Below the pieces are notes generated by a model that was not told the DNA's origin, made no database searches, and saw nothing but the letters and a program-made list of their open reading frames with translations. Positions 31,536 through 39,437 of a stretch of DNA of 39,439 nt are shown piece after piece. This DNA is from an uncultured Dehalococcoidia bacterium (lineage in GTDB: Bacteria; Chloroflexota; Dehalococcoidia; Lucifugimonadales; Australimonadaceae). The position numbers and the translations under genes were made by a program. How positions within the stretch are numbered: position 1 is the first letter of the stretch; every line of letters starts with the position of its first letter. The stretch spans positions 1 through 39,439 of the forward strand of contig CALGTL010000076.1 in the NCBI GenBank assembly GCA_937901475.1, in the 5' to 3' direction.

Positions 31536-32723
31536 ATGGCTAGGGAGTACAAGCGCATCTCCGCCGATTCGCACCTTGAAGTGCCTAGCGAGCGTTGGAC
31601 ACACCGGATTGACCCAAAGTATCGTGACCAGGGCCCGAAGTCAGTCGTTCTTGAGAACAACGGCGATGCTACTGTCATCGGCGACTTAGCACCGCGAGAG
31701 AACCCAATGGATCTCTACGGCGGCAAAGGTCGTGACCTATGGCTTCCGTTCGGTCAGAAGTACGCGGATACTCCCGGAACCGGCGAGCCATCCCAGCGTA
31801 TCCAAGAGCAGGATATGGACAACACAGACGCTGAAGTGCTGTTCCCCGCCGTGGTCGTAGGCCCTCGATATTGGGCGAAGGTTAAAGACCCTCTTGTTCA
31901 AAATGCTATCTTCCGAGGTTGGAACGACTGGGTCGGCGAAGAGTATCGTGCTTATGCCCCAGACCGGCTTTACCCCGTAGGTGCGATTCCGACCACGGGG
32001 ATAGACGCCGCCATCGCTGAGTTAACTCACATCAAAGAACTTGGCCTTACCTCCGCGGTGCTGACGACTTTTCCTAACGGCTCTGGAAGACCTTCGGATC
32101 AAGACGATCGCTTCTGGGCGGCATCACTCGATTTAGACATTCACGTTCTAATCCACGTAGAGCTCGATCGTTCAGGTGATCCGAACCCGCGGTTCTACGC
32201 TCCTGGGCAGCCAGCGTTGCTGGACTATCCCATTGAACACGAGGAAGCGCTTGCGCACACGGAGCTCGCCTTTCAGGTACAACGCTTTGCTCGGGTCGGC
32301 GGAACCAATGTGGTACAGCTTGTCCTTTCTCGCTTATTTGACCGATTTCCAACGTTGCAGATTGGTTGCTTGGAATTCTACCTTGGCTGGGTACCGTTCT
32401 TTGTCGAGATGGCAGATGTGCGCTACAACCGCCACATCCACTGGTCGGAAAAACTTACTGGGTACAAACCGCTGTCGGCTATGCCTAGTGAAATTATTAA
32501 GGAGCACTTCCACTGGGGCTTCCAACAGGATCGATCTGGTGTTGAGCTACGCCATCATATGGGCGTTGACCGACTTATGTGGGCGGCAGACTTCCCACAC
32601 CAGGAGTCTGACTGGCCTAACTCAGACCGCGTCATTGACTTCAACTTCCAGGGCGTGCCTGAAGATGAAGTCGCGCAGATGGTGTGTGGCAATGCCAAGA
32701 GCTTCTTTAAAATGGGAGAGTAA
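31536..32723 (+). CDS. Amidohydrolase-2 family metal-dependent hydrolase/decarboxylase
   Basis: A 395-aa Amidohydro_2 protein, third of the window. KRISADSHLEVPSERW carries Asp-x-His in the first strand, VLIHVELDRSG the mid-barrel His and LMWAADFPHQESDWPNS the late metal-binding Asp. A perfect AGGAGG lies 4 nt before the ATG, and TTGACA at 31495-31500 is a possible -35 element without a good -10. It is followed after a strong terminator by an MFS transporter. The reaction is probably hydrolysis or decarboxylation of an aromatic or ring-derived acid; the substrate is not readable. Confidence 0.88.
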   Translation: MAREYKRISADSHLEVPSERWTHRIDPKYRDQGPKSVVLENNGDATVIGDLAPRENPMDLYGGKGRDLWLPFGQKYADTPGTGEPSQRIQEQDMDNTDAEVLFPAVVVGPRYWAKVKDPLVQNAIFRGWNDWVGEEYRAYAPDRLYPVGAIPTTGIDAAIAELTHIKELGLTSAVLTTFPNGSGRPSDQDDRFWAASLDLDIHVLIHVELDRSGDPNPRFYAPGQPALLDYPIEHEEALAHTELAFQVQRFARVGGTNVVQLVLSRLFDRFPTLQIGCLEFYLGWVPFFVEMADVRYNRHIHWSEKLTGYKPLSAMPSEIIKEHFHWGFQQDRSGVELRHHMGVDRLMWAADFPHQESDWPNSDRVIDFNFQGVPEDEVAQMVCGNAKSFFKMGE

Positions 32724-32760
32724 GTTCCTCAGCGATTTTCGGAGCAGATAGAGTTATGCT

Positions 32761-32792
32761 AAACAGGCGACCCCCGGGTCGCCTGTTTTTTT
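32761..32792 (+). terminator. Rho-independent terminator after the amidohydrolase
   Basis: Arms 32761-32772 and 32777-32788 form a perfect 12-bp GC-rich stem with a 4-nt loop, and the T-run extends to 32792. It stands 37 bp after the amidohydrolase stop. This is the clearest intrinsic terminator in the window. The MFS gene starts at the very next base. Confidence 0.9.
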
Positions 32793-34100
32793 ATGCTGAT
32801 TCCTCAAAAAACAATCCCAACCCTGCTATGGCCTTTCAAATCCCTTTATTACGGCTGGGGTATTGCTGCCACAAGCATGATTATGGCCTTCGCCACCGTA
32901 CAGCTATACGGCCCTGTGTTAAGTGTATTCGTGAAACCCATCGGTGATGAGATGGGTTGGAGCCGGACCGAAATTGCATTTGCGTTCACCGTTGGCAGCT
33001 TTCTCGGCTCCATGTTCACCACAGCAACCGGACGCTTCCTTGATCGCCGCGGCGCGCGGATGATTTCGACGCTTGCCGCGATGTTTATCGCGGCTATGTT
33101 GCTCGGCCTAGCGCTGATGCAATCCCCATGGCATATGTGGGTCTTCTTTGGCCTTGCGCGGGCCGTGTCCATCGCTGGAGTGCAACTCGGCGCTACCGTC
33201 GCTATAGCGAACTGGTTCATTCAGAAGCGAGGCCGCGCTGCCGCGATGGGTGCATTTGGCCAGCGTTTCGGTCAAGCCGTGGTCCCGTTGATGCTACTGC
33301 CGCTGATCATTGGACTGAGTTGGCGATATGCTTATCTAGCGTTATCAATCAGCACACTACTGCTTGCTGCGCTCCCTGCCTTTCTCTTCCTCCGGCGTAG
33401 GCCTGAAGACTATGGCATGCTCCCCGATGGAGCATCGCCTGACGGCTACCGTGATCAGCCCCAAAGCCCTCGCGAGATCGCTCGCGCGGCAGTCGACGCC
33501 GCCCCGTGGACCGTGCGGGAAGCGCTACATACACGAGCTTTCTGGCTGATAATCGTAACCATGGCTACGATTAGCTTTGCTCAGACCGCGACCAACCTTC
33601 ATGCTGCCGCGAGCTTCCAAGAAAAAGGCATCTCCTTCGCGGCATCCGCCTCCATCGTCTTCGTCTTTGCTATGACTTCGGCGGTCTCGACCTTTCCCTG
33701 GGGATGGCTAATAGATCGCTTGCACATCCGGTACGTGATGATGGTCTCTGCCACTCTCTATTGCATATCCATGTTTATCATCATGAGCGCCACGACTTAC
33801 CTAGGAGCAGTTGGCTTCGGCGTTGTCTTCGGCACAGCTGCTGGCGCTTGGACATTGGGCTTCCGGCTACTCATACCCAATTACTTTGGACGACGCTCTA
33901 CGGGGGCAATCAGAGGTGCATCAGCACCCATCATCGCCTTTATCGGCCCTGTAGGGCCGACGCTCGCAGGAGTTATTCGTGACATCACTGGGAACTACGA
34001 CCTAGCCTTTATCATCTTTGCAGGGGTGTTTGCGCTTGCCTTCGTCGCTATGGCCTTTGCCAAGCCGCCCACGCATGGCACTGCTGCGCTATCGGTTTGA
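32793..34100 (+). CDS. MFS transporter, oxalate/formate antiporter-like (MCT type)
   Basis: A 435-aa, 12-segment MFS protein. FKSLYYGWGIAATSMIM at the first segment, VFVKPIGDEMGWSRTEIAFAF, GRFLDRRGARMI in loop 2-3 and FGQRFGQAVVPLMLLP are typical of the monocarboxylate/oxalate-formate antiporter group. Substrates are therefore likely small carboxylates. The ATG directly follows the T-run of the preceding terminator, leaving no ribosome site; the next in-frame ATG is inside the first membrane segment, so 32793 is kept. A leaderless transcript or terminator read-through from the amidohydrolase is implied. Confidence 0.88.
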   Translation: MLIPQKTIPTLLWPFKSLYYGWGIAATSMIMAFATVQLYGPVLSVFVKPIGDEMGWSRTEIAFAFTVGSFLGSMFTTATGRFLDRRGARMISTLAAMFIAAMLLGLALMQSPWHMWVFFGLARAVSIAGVQLGATVAIANWFIQKRGRAAAMGAFGQRFGQAVVPLMLLPLIIGLSWRYAYLALSISTLLLAALPAFLFLRRRPEDYGMLPDGASPDGYRDQPQSPREIARAAVDAAPWTVREALHTRAFWLIIVTMATISFAQTATNLHAAASFQEKGISFAASASIVFVFAMTSAVSTFPWGWLIDRLHIRYVMMVSATLYCISMFIIMSATTYLGAVGFGVVFGTAAGAWTLGFRLLIPNYFGRRSTGAIRGASAPIIAFIGPVGPTLAGVIRDITGNYDLAFIIFAGVFALAFVAMAFAKPPTHGTAALSV

Positions 34101-34443
34101 CTGTTAGCGCCTGACTAGCGCAACCCTGCCTCCCCCTGCGTTGAGCTGCGATCGCTAGCTCCGGAACCGAAGCATTCAGCGATACGTAAACGTCGTGCTA
34201 TAAGCGAAGATGATGGCAAGAATAGGAATCGGCTGTCGTCGCCGCAGCTATCGGGAACCCTATTTTGGGCAAGGTGATGTGAATATGGGGACTAATTCTT
34301 AGGATTAGCTGGGCATTGGGTAAGGTGACCGGAAACAAACCGAGGCGAAGGCAGAGCATAGAAGGAGGATTCACCTAGGAGGCATGCCGCGGTGAGTACC
34401 GCAATTGCGATTACGGGGCGAACGGAGAAGGAGTACGCGAAAT
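34101..34443 (+). other. Intergenic region with purine-rich, ribosome-site-like tracts
   Basis: About 340 bp after the MFS gene. It holds two copies of GGG(C/T)AAGGTGA, at about 34268 and 34318, an inverted CTAAT/ATTAG pair between them (about 34291-34308), and two AGGAG-type tracts near 34363 and 34377. A 35-codon basic reading (GTG 34392 to TGA 34499) follows the second tract but runs antisense into the small membrane gene at 34444. I do not call it. Confidence 0.4.
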
Positions 34444-34566
34444 CTAGACGACTACTAGAGGCCGCGCCTCGTGAGCCCAGAAAAAGGCCAGAAGAATGAA
34501 CCCTGTCCCGAGGACGATGGGGAGAAGGGTTAGAGGCAAGAATCCGAGGTATTCGCGGCTGTACAC
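34444..34566 (-). CDS. Small single-span membrane protein, 40 aa
   Basis: A GTG at 34564-34566 with AAGGAG 6 nt upstream (34573-34578 on the complement) opens a 40-codon frame ending at TAG 34444-34446. The peptide begins MYSREYLGFLPLTLLPIVLG, continues with a hydrophobic TGFILLAFFW, then AHEARPLVVV: one membrane segment of about 22 residues and short polar ends. An optimal ribosome site plus a clean membrane segment make it a good small-gene candidate. The family is unknown. It lies about 117 bp downstream of the cinA-like stop on the same strand. Confidence 0.6.
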   Translation of the reverse strand: MYSREYLGFLPLTLLPIVLGTGFILLAFFWAHEARPLVVV

Positions 34567-34683
34567 GGTCGTCTCCTTACGATTCTGTTAGCGAGTGCTT
34601 GCAACATCCGCCTGAATCATGGGTATTCTACCTGACGAGAACTCTTCGGCGTAGCCCCGCCTCTTCTTAGTGATCTTTGCTGG

Positions 34684-35190
34684 CTAGCCTTTGGCTTCTG
34701 TAAGCACTTGGCTGAACAATCTCAGAGTGAATGTAGCGAACTTGACCATGTTTGCTTCGCGGTCAGCGAGGCCCGTATTCATGATCTCGGTGCGAGTGAT
34801 AGGGCCAGCAACGCTGATTGTGGTCTGCCCTGCGAGTGCGCCGAAGCGCCCGCCCGTTGGACCTGCCAGTCCGGATTCAGCGATGCACCACGTTGCCTGC
34901 AAGCGCTGACGCATCGCCTCTGCAAGTTCCTCGAGCATCTCTGGGGTAGTGCCTTGATAGTTGGCGTACCGATTAGCGGGGACGCCTGCGAGTGCTGTGC
35001 GCGAGGCGAGCGTGTAAACAACTCCTCCCCCAGCGTAGTACTTGGAAGCCCCACCCACGGACAACAGCGCCGCTGAGACTAATCCTCCAGTCGTCGACTC
35101 CGCTACCGCTACCTTCTCGTCACGCTCGATTAGCAGAGTGGCTATCTTTAGTGTTAATGTTTTCTGCTCGCCGGTTAGGAACATGCTCAT
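34684..35190 (-). CDS. pncC: CinA C-terminal family, nicotinamide-nucleotide amidase (PncC)
   Basis: A 168-aa stand-alone CinA C-terminal domain. It contains VAVAESTTGGLVSAALLSVGG, YYAGGGVVYTLASRTALAGV and IAESGLAGPTGGRFG, the family's core motifs; the usual ESCTGG reads ESTTGG here. The PncC enzymes deamidate NMN to nicotinate mononucleotide in pyridine nucleotide salvage. The missing Cys is not catalytic in the known Ser/Lys mechanism as far as I know. Length is normal for the stand-alone type. The start is at the first ATG of the conserved frame; the ribosome site is not strong. Confidence 0.9.
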   Translation of the reverse strand: MSMFLTGEQKTLTLKIATLLIERDEKVAVAESTTGGLVSAALLSVGGASKYYAGGGVVYTLASRTALAGVPANRYANYQGTTPEMLEELAEAMRQRLQATWCIAESGLAGPTGGRFGALAGQTTISVAGPITRTEIMNTGLADREANMVKFATFTLRLFSQVLTEAKG

Positions 35191-35609
35191 CGCGCCTCAT
35201 TATTGATTTCGGTGGATGCACTCTACACCTGAATTAGGCAGACGATGCTAACTTCCGCATTTACAATTCATCCGTAGAATGTGCTATCCGCCCAAGGAAG
35301 CGGGCTAAGACCTTGGGCACGATATGGCCCGAAACCCTGCGGAATGGTTTCGGGGAGAGTAAGTGGATTTTTTGCAGTAAAATATTGACGGCTGTATTTG
35401 GAAAGGGAATTGCGTCTCCCTCGCACTCGGAGCAGGGCTTGATCGATTCCCTGGCTAATGCTCAGAGGCAGTCAACTTGCGCGCTACGCGCTCTGCGCTC
35501 TGCGCTCCGATTGACGAATCGCGCAACGGTGACTGAAATAATTACCTCGATGCCCGGTTGAGGTTCAACATACACATTCCCCTTTGAAGGGGATAACGAA
35601 GAGGCAAAG
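35191..35609 (+). other. Intergenic region with two tandem hairpins, possible leader or small RNA
   Basis: GCCCAAGG (35290-35297) pairs with CCTTGGGC (35311-35318). CCCGAAACC (35328-35336) pairs with GGTTTCGGG (35346-35354). A run of six T follows at about 35369. Both stems are perfect. Further on, a GCGCTCT-like unit repeats near 35480-35509. An 82-codon reading at 35313-35561 has no ribosome site and is not called. The two stems plus T-run could be a small RNA or the 5' leader of the gene at 35610. Confidence 0.4.
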
Positions 35610-35876
35610 ATGGCAGTTTACTGGCAAATAGCAAAGCAAGGTCAGCGATTGATGATTGCAGACAGTACGCGTGAAGAAAGAATTGGTGGTGTCCGCGCCA
35701 CGGCGCGAGGATTTGATGCGCTGGCTATAACTTTCAGCTATGAACCAGAACGGGCTCGCCGCGACATGGTTACCATGGAGGAAGCCAAGAAATTCGTTGA
35801 GTCCTTCCGCCCTTGGGAATTGTTCACCCAAGACCCGAATATTTCTGTGGAGACAGAAGTCCGCCCTCAAGCATGA
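35610..35876 (+). CDS. Hypothetical protein, 88 aa
   Basis: A small soluble protein beginning MAVYWQIAKQGQRLMIADST. The C-terminal half contains a TMEEAKKFVESFRPWELF helix. No family is recognised. GAGG lies about 7 nt before the ATG, following a short TCCCC/GGGGA stem. After its TGA the same frame stays open for 28 codons rich in Gly and Val, to TAA at 35961. On the opposite strand that stretch reads as a Pro/Thr-rich lipoprotein linker, so the extension is probably a shadow (see the remnant at 35867). Confidence 0.6.
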   Translation: MAVYWQIAKQGQRLMIADSTREERIGGVRATARGFDALAITFSYEPERARRDMVTMEEAKKFVESFRPWELFTQDPNISVETEVRPQA

Positions 35877-35962
35877 ATCGTAACCCTAGCTGTAATCGTA
35901 GGCGTAGGTGAGGGCATTGGTGTAGCAGTCGGCCTAGGTGCAGGTTCTGCTGCACAAGCCTA
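35867..35962 (-). pseudogene. Remnant of a lipoprotein N-terminus with Pro/Thr linker
   Basis: On the minus strand one frame reads ACAAEPAPRPTATPMPSPTP followed by TITARVTIHA and a stop at 35867-35869. Cys followed by a Pro/Thr/Ala linker is the style of Chloroflexota lipoproteins, and resembles the linker of the TctC protein at 15656. A TAG directly precedes the Ala-Cys, and there is no start codon or signal peptide, so if it is a relic it is broken at both ends. The low complexity means chance cannot be excluded. Confidence 0.35.
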
Positions 35963-36075
35963 ACGGAAAGCCCCTCCAGTCAAGGTTCTCGCATAGGGCC
36001 TCGTAAAGCTGGGGCGACTGCACGTCAACTCCGCATCTCTAATGCGAAAACGGGCATTGATTTTTCAGCATTATT

Positions 36076-36285
36076 CTAGTTCGTAAACAAATCGAGAATG
36101 TTCCCGAAACGACCGCCATCGAGGCGATAGAGTTCAGTATACCCACATGCCATACAAGCGACGGTGCTGTATTTCTGGTTCTGTACGTTCAGGAATCGAC
36201 TTATGCCTGACCCCGTAGTCCTTAGGTTACCAACGCGGTACTCAGTAGAGTTGCATTTTGTGCATGAATAAGTTTGCTGTGTCAT
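36076..36285 (-). CDS. Zinc-ribbon nucleic-acid-binding protein (zinc_ribbon_13 / DUF2082 type)
   Basis: A 69-aa protein with two CxxC pairs (YSCTKCNSTEY and VACMACGYTELY) that form a zinc ribbon. The C-terminal GYTELYRLDG...GNILDLF matches the small zinc-ribbon family annotated as nucleic-acid-binding (PF09855). The partner is unknown. GGAAGG precedes the ATG. A 7-bp inverted pair (36320-36326 with 36350-36356) lies in its upstream region. Confidence 0.85.
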   Translation of the reverse strand: MTQQTYSCTKCNSTEYRVGNLRTTGSGISRFLNVQNQKYSTVACMACGYTELYRLDGGRFGNILDLFTN

Positions 36286-36432
36286 GATTAAACCTTCCGG
36301 TGCTTCACAATTTGTCTGGGTCCCTCACGAACATCAGGAATAGAGGATAGAGGGACTTGCTGGTGGAGTGACTGGTTTTAGTTTGGTAAAAAGAATACAG
36401 GGCGTCAATATTCCGGGAGTACATGAAAGCGC

Positions 36433-36861
36433 CTAACTTGATTCGAGTATGACTACTGGGATCTTCCGAGCCGTCTTCCCCTGATAGCTCGCATAGTTGT
36501 CATGCTTGCTTGTGATCATGAGCCAAAGGCGTTCGTGTTCTTTTCCTGAAGCCACTCGAGCAACCATGCTAAAACTGTCTTTGCCCTTCATAGTGACAAT
36601 CACGTGGTGATCCTGCTGGAGATTGAGGAACCAACTGGGATGAGTATCCGCGCCGCCCTTGGATGCAACTATCACTAACCGACCGTCCTCTTGAGCAGGG
36701 ATAGTTAACAAAACAGATTGTGGTGTGCCGGATTTGCGCCCGACCGTAGTTAGCTTTAGTACGGGCATACCACCAATCGCCCAGCCAATCCTTCCACCGC
36801 TAACGTTTAGCAAGCTATGGTGGATGGTATTCATTACTTTAAAAAATAAATCGTTTGGCAT
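36433..36861 (-). CDS. DDN-family deazaflavin (F420)-dependent nitroreductase-like protein
   Basis: A 142-aa split-barrel protein of the F420H2-dependent DDN/nitroreductase family (PF04075). LKLTTVGRKSGTPQSVLLT is the hallmark cofactor-binding strand-turn, followed by VIVASKGGADTHPSWFLNLQ and VARVASGKEHERLW. The N-terminus has an amphipathic helix. Members reduce enones, quinones or nitro compounds with F420H2, implying that the cell makes F420. The ribosome site is not visible. It lies 266 bp downstream of the MMPL transporter gene on the same strand. Confidence 0.88.
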   Translation of the reverse strand: MPNDLFFKVMNTIHHSLLNVSGGRIGWAIGGMPVLKLTTVGRKSGTPQSVLLTIPAQEDGRLVIVASKGGADTHPSWFLNLQQDHHVIVTMKGKDSFSMVARVASGKEHERLWLMITSKHDNYASYQGKTARKIPVVILESS

Positions 36862-37127
36862 ATTTTGATACTACTTTGAACATGCGGCGCGCTAGATTCA
36901 AGTGCTGTGCCGAAGATTACCCTGATGTCGGTCTTTGACGATACGAGGCACTGGCGAAAACCGCCTAAGCGCCGAGGTAGTTGTGGAATCGCCCGATGCG
37001 ATCCCTGTTCGCCAATTACCTACACGGCGGGTCAAGCTTCTGCAGGCGAGGCTTTTCCACTTCAGTGAAAGATGTCTATCAATTGAAGAGCCACCAGTAA
37101 GCCCTCCGGCAAGTATTGGTGTGCAAA

Positions 37128-39437
37128 TTAAGAACTACCTCTCATGTTGGGCCACCAGCTCCATCGCCCAAACATCGCAGTCATGCTTGGTACAAGGAAT
37201 GCCCGCACCACAAAAGTATCGATGAGAACACCTAGCATGACCGCAAAACCTAGTTGAAATAAATCTCTTAATGGAAGAGTGGTAAGCACCGCGAAGGTTC
37301 CTGCAAGAATGATTCCTGCCGAAGTAATTACACTGCCTGTTCGTCCTACTGCAATCGCGATACCTGGACGCAGCCCCTCTTTTTGAGTCGCTTCACGGAT
37401 TCGCGACATGACAAAAATGTTGTAGTCGGCACCTAATGCAACCAGGAAAATAAACATCCACACGCCGTTGGAATAAGCAACACCGGAATGGGAAAAAACT
37501 TCCTGGAATACGAAAATAGAGATACCGAACGTAGCCCCGAAGCTCACGATGACGCTGAACACGAGATACAGCGGAGCGACTAACGACTTTAATAAAGCGA
37601 CAAGTATTAAGAGAATAGCGAGGAGTGAAACCGGAACGAACCAACTGAGATCTTGGTCGATGGATGCCTTAGTATCTGTTTGAACCGCTGTTGGCCCGCC
37701 TACGAGAATTCGATGCACGCCACCCCTTGTTAGGCTCGATTCCTCAGCTAAAACCCTTATCTTTGCAATCATCTCCAAGGCGGAGACTGAATAAGGGTCA
37801 TCCGAAAGTACGATTTCAACTCGCGCGTAAGTACCGTCTTGCGAGACATATCGCGCAGCACCTGCTCGCTGGGCATCTTCTACTGACAGCGGAAAGCCCG
37901 CCGGTTGTGTAGGGCCTTTGACGGTAGCAACACCATCCAGATCTGCGATATCAGAGGACAATTGCTGAATCTGTGTATATGCCTGGCTTACCGGGGCGCC
38001 ATTGCTCTCTATCAGCATCTGGCTCGGTGCCAGTTGACCCGCGGGGAACGCTTCAACAAGCAAGTTGTAACCGATTTTTGATTCAGCATCATCAGGGAAT
38101 CCATCAAGGAAATTGAAGCTCGGAGTCATCGTCCAGGACGGTATAGTTGCGATGATTATTCCCAACATCGTTATTGTGAAAACTGTCCATGGTCTCCTAC
38201 TAACTAATCTTCCTGCCCTGTCCCAGATACCGTTATCTCTATCACTGCGAGAATCACCAGCGGACACCAAACGATGGATGAGTCCTCCTAACCGCGAAGA
38301 GCCGACCGAAACCACGAATAAGGGGAATAGGACGATTCCAAGTGCGACGGCCACCACTTTCCCGCCTGAATCTTCAGGAAGCAGGAAATCTCTTGGCCAG
38401 AAAATCCATCTACCCAAAATGGCGATGACCGCTGGGAGAATAAATAACCCTGTAAATAGAACTACTAGAATCGCTAACGCTAACATCGGGCCTAGCGACC
38501 TGAAGGAGCCGAAAGATGCGAAGGCGAGAGCTGACATCGCAACGACAGTGGTAGCTGCCGACCCTGCGATCGACGGGCCTACGCGAGACATAGTCGTTCG
38601 CATACACCGCCATCGATCGCTTTCCTCCTGAAGCTCTTCTCGGTATCGAGAAACAATGAAGAGCGCATAGTTCGTGCCTGCTCCAAACACCAAGATGGAC
38701 ATAATTGCGACCACCTGCTGATTCAGAGGCAGGTCAACTTCTTTGGCGAGAATTGCAGCGAGGCTCTGCGCAAAGGTCAGAGCGATCCCAATAACAATCA
38801 GAGGAACAATCGCCAATAGCGGTGAACGATAGATCAGGAGCAACAGGACCAATACCAGAATGACAGTCGTGATCGTGACCTTTAGATCAATCGATTGGAA
38901 CACCTTGATTGCATCATTGAAAATTCCTGCAGGCCCGGTTACCGCGCTTCTAATCTCGAACACGGCGCCTACATCACCCGCCTGCTCAACCAGCCAATCT
39001 ACTGCTTCTAGGAACGCGTCGTCGGAAGGATTGCCCCCTAGTATTACGGAGACCATTGAAACGGTTCCTGATTCAGATGTAAGAGCTGCTCGTGCTTGGA
39101 TCGAATCTATCGGAGATGTCACGGCAACGATGGCTTTTGGGGCGCTCGCAGACCGTGCGCTCTGAGTGAATACCTCTAACGCAGAGTCCGTAGTGGGCCC
39201 TTGATTCCCCACATCGAACACCACTAACGCAGGAATTCCATCTCCGGAAGGGAAGTTCTTAGCCATCAGGCCTCTGGCCTCAATGGATTCTGCTCTAGCA
39301 GGGAGAAACTCTTCTTGCTCTCCACTAGTCACCTCCGATAAGGGCGGTGCAAGAGATGAGACGACCCCGACAATGAGCAACCAAGCAGCTATAGCCAATA
39401 TCGCAAACTTTGCATTGCGTAAGCTAAAGAAAAACAT
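37128..39437 (-). CDS. MMPL/RND-superfamily transporter, at the window edge
   Basis: A 769-aa protein with the duplicated RND layout: each half has one N-terminal membrane segment, a large extracytoplasmic domain and five more segments. MFFFSLRNAKFAILAIAAWL looks like a true N-terminus, but the ATG lies 2 bp from the window end, so the start and ribosome site cannot be verified. The proton-relay pair is Asp-Tyr in the second half (GADYNIFVMSR, D671-Y672). In the first half the pair reads Asn-Tyr (GAGTNYALFIVSRYREE, N256-Y257). It probably exports lipids or hydrophobic compounds using the proton gradient. YdfJ/actinorhodin-transporter-type relatives are the nearest by eye. Confidence 0.88.
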   Translation of the reverse strand: MFFFSLRNAKFAILAIAAWLLIVGVVSSLAPPLSEVTSGEQEEFLPARAESIEARGLMAKNFPSGDGIPALVVFDVGNQGPTTDSALEVFTQSARSASAPKAIVAVTSPIDSIQARAALTSESGTVSMVSVILGGNPSDDAFLEAVDWLVEQAGDVGAVFEIRSAVTGPAGIFNDAIKVFQSIDLKVTITTVILVLVLLLLIYRSPLLAIVPLIVIGIALTFAQSLAAILAKEVDLPLNQQVVAIMSILVFGAGTNYALFIVSRYREELQEESDRWRCMRTTMSRVGPSIAGSAATTVVAMSALAFASFGSFRSLGPMLALAILVVLFTGLFILPAVIAILGRWIFWPRDFLLPEDSGGKVVAVALGIVLFPLFVVSVGSSRLGGLIHRLVSAGDSRSDRDNGIWDRAGRLVSRRPWTVFTITMLGIIIATIPSWTMTPSFNFLDGFPDDAESKIGYNLLVEAFPAGQLAPSQMLIESNGAPVSQAYTQIQQLSSDIADLDGVATVKGPTQPAGFPLSVEDAQRAGAARYVSQDGTYARVEIVLSDDPYSVSALEMIAKIRVLAEESSLTRGGVHRILVGGPTAVQTDTKASIDQDLSWFVPVSLLAILLILVALLKSLVAPLYLVFSVIVSFGATFGISIFVFQEVFSHSGVAYSNGVWMFIFLVALGADYNIFVMSRIREATQKEGLRPGIAIAVGRTGSVITSAGIILAGTFAVLTTLPLRDLFQLGFAVMLGVLIDTFVVRAFLVPSMTAMFGRWSWWPNMRGSS

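Noticed and set aside
34143-34161. Near-palindrome around GCGATCGC after the third MFS gene
   Set aside because: A single copy with an unpaired base; it looks like chance rather than a repeat family or operator.
35313-35561. 82-codon plus-strand reading frame in the hairpin region
   Set aside because: It runs through the second hairpin and a short GCGCTCT repeat, with no ribosome site and no protein pattern.
36935-37225. 96-codon plus-strand reading frame
   Set aside because: It overlaps the 3' end of the MMPL gene antisense and starts with a non-ATG codon lacking a ribosome site.
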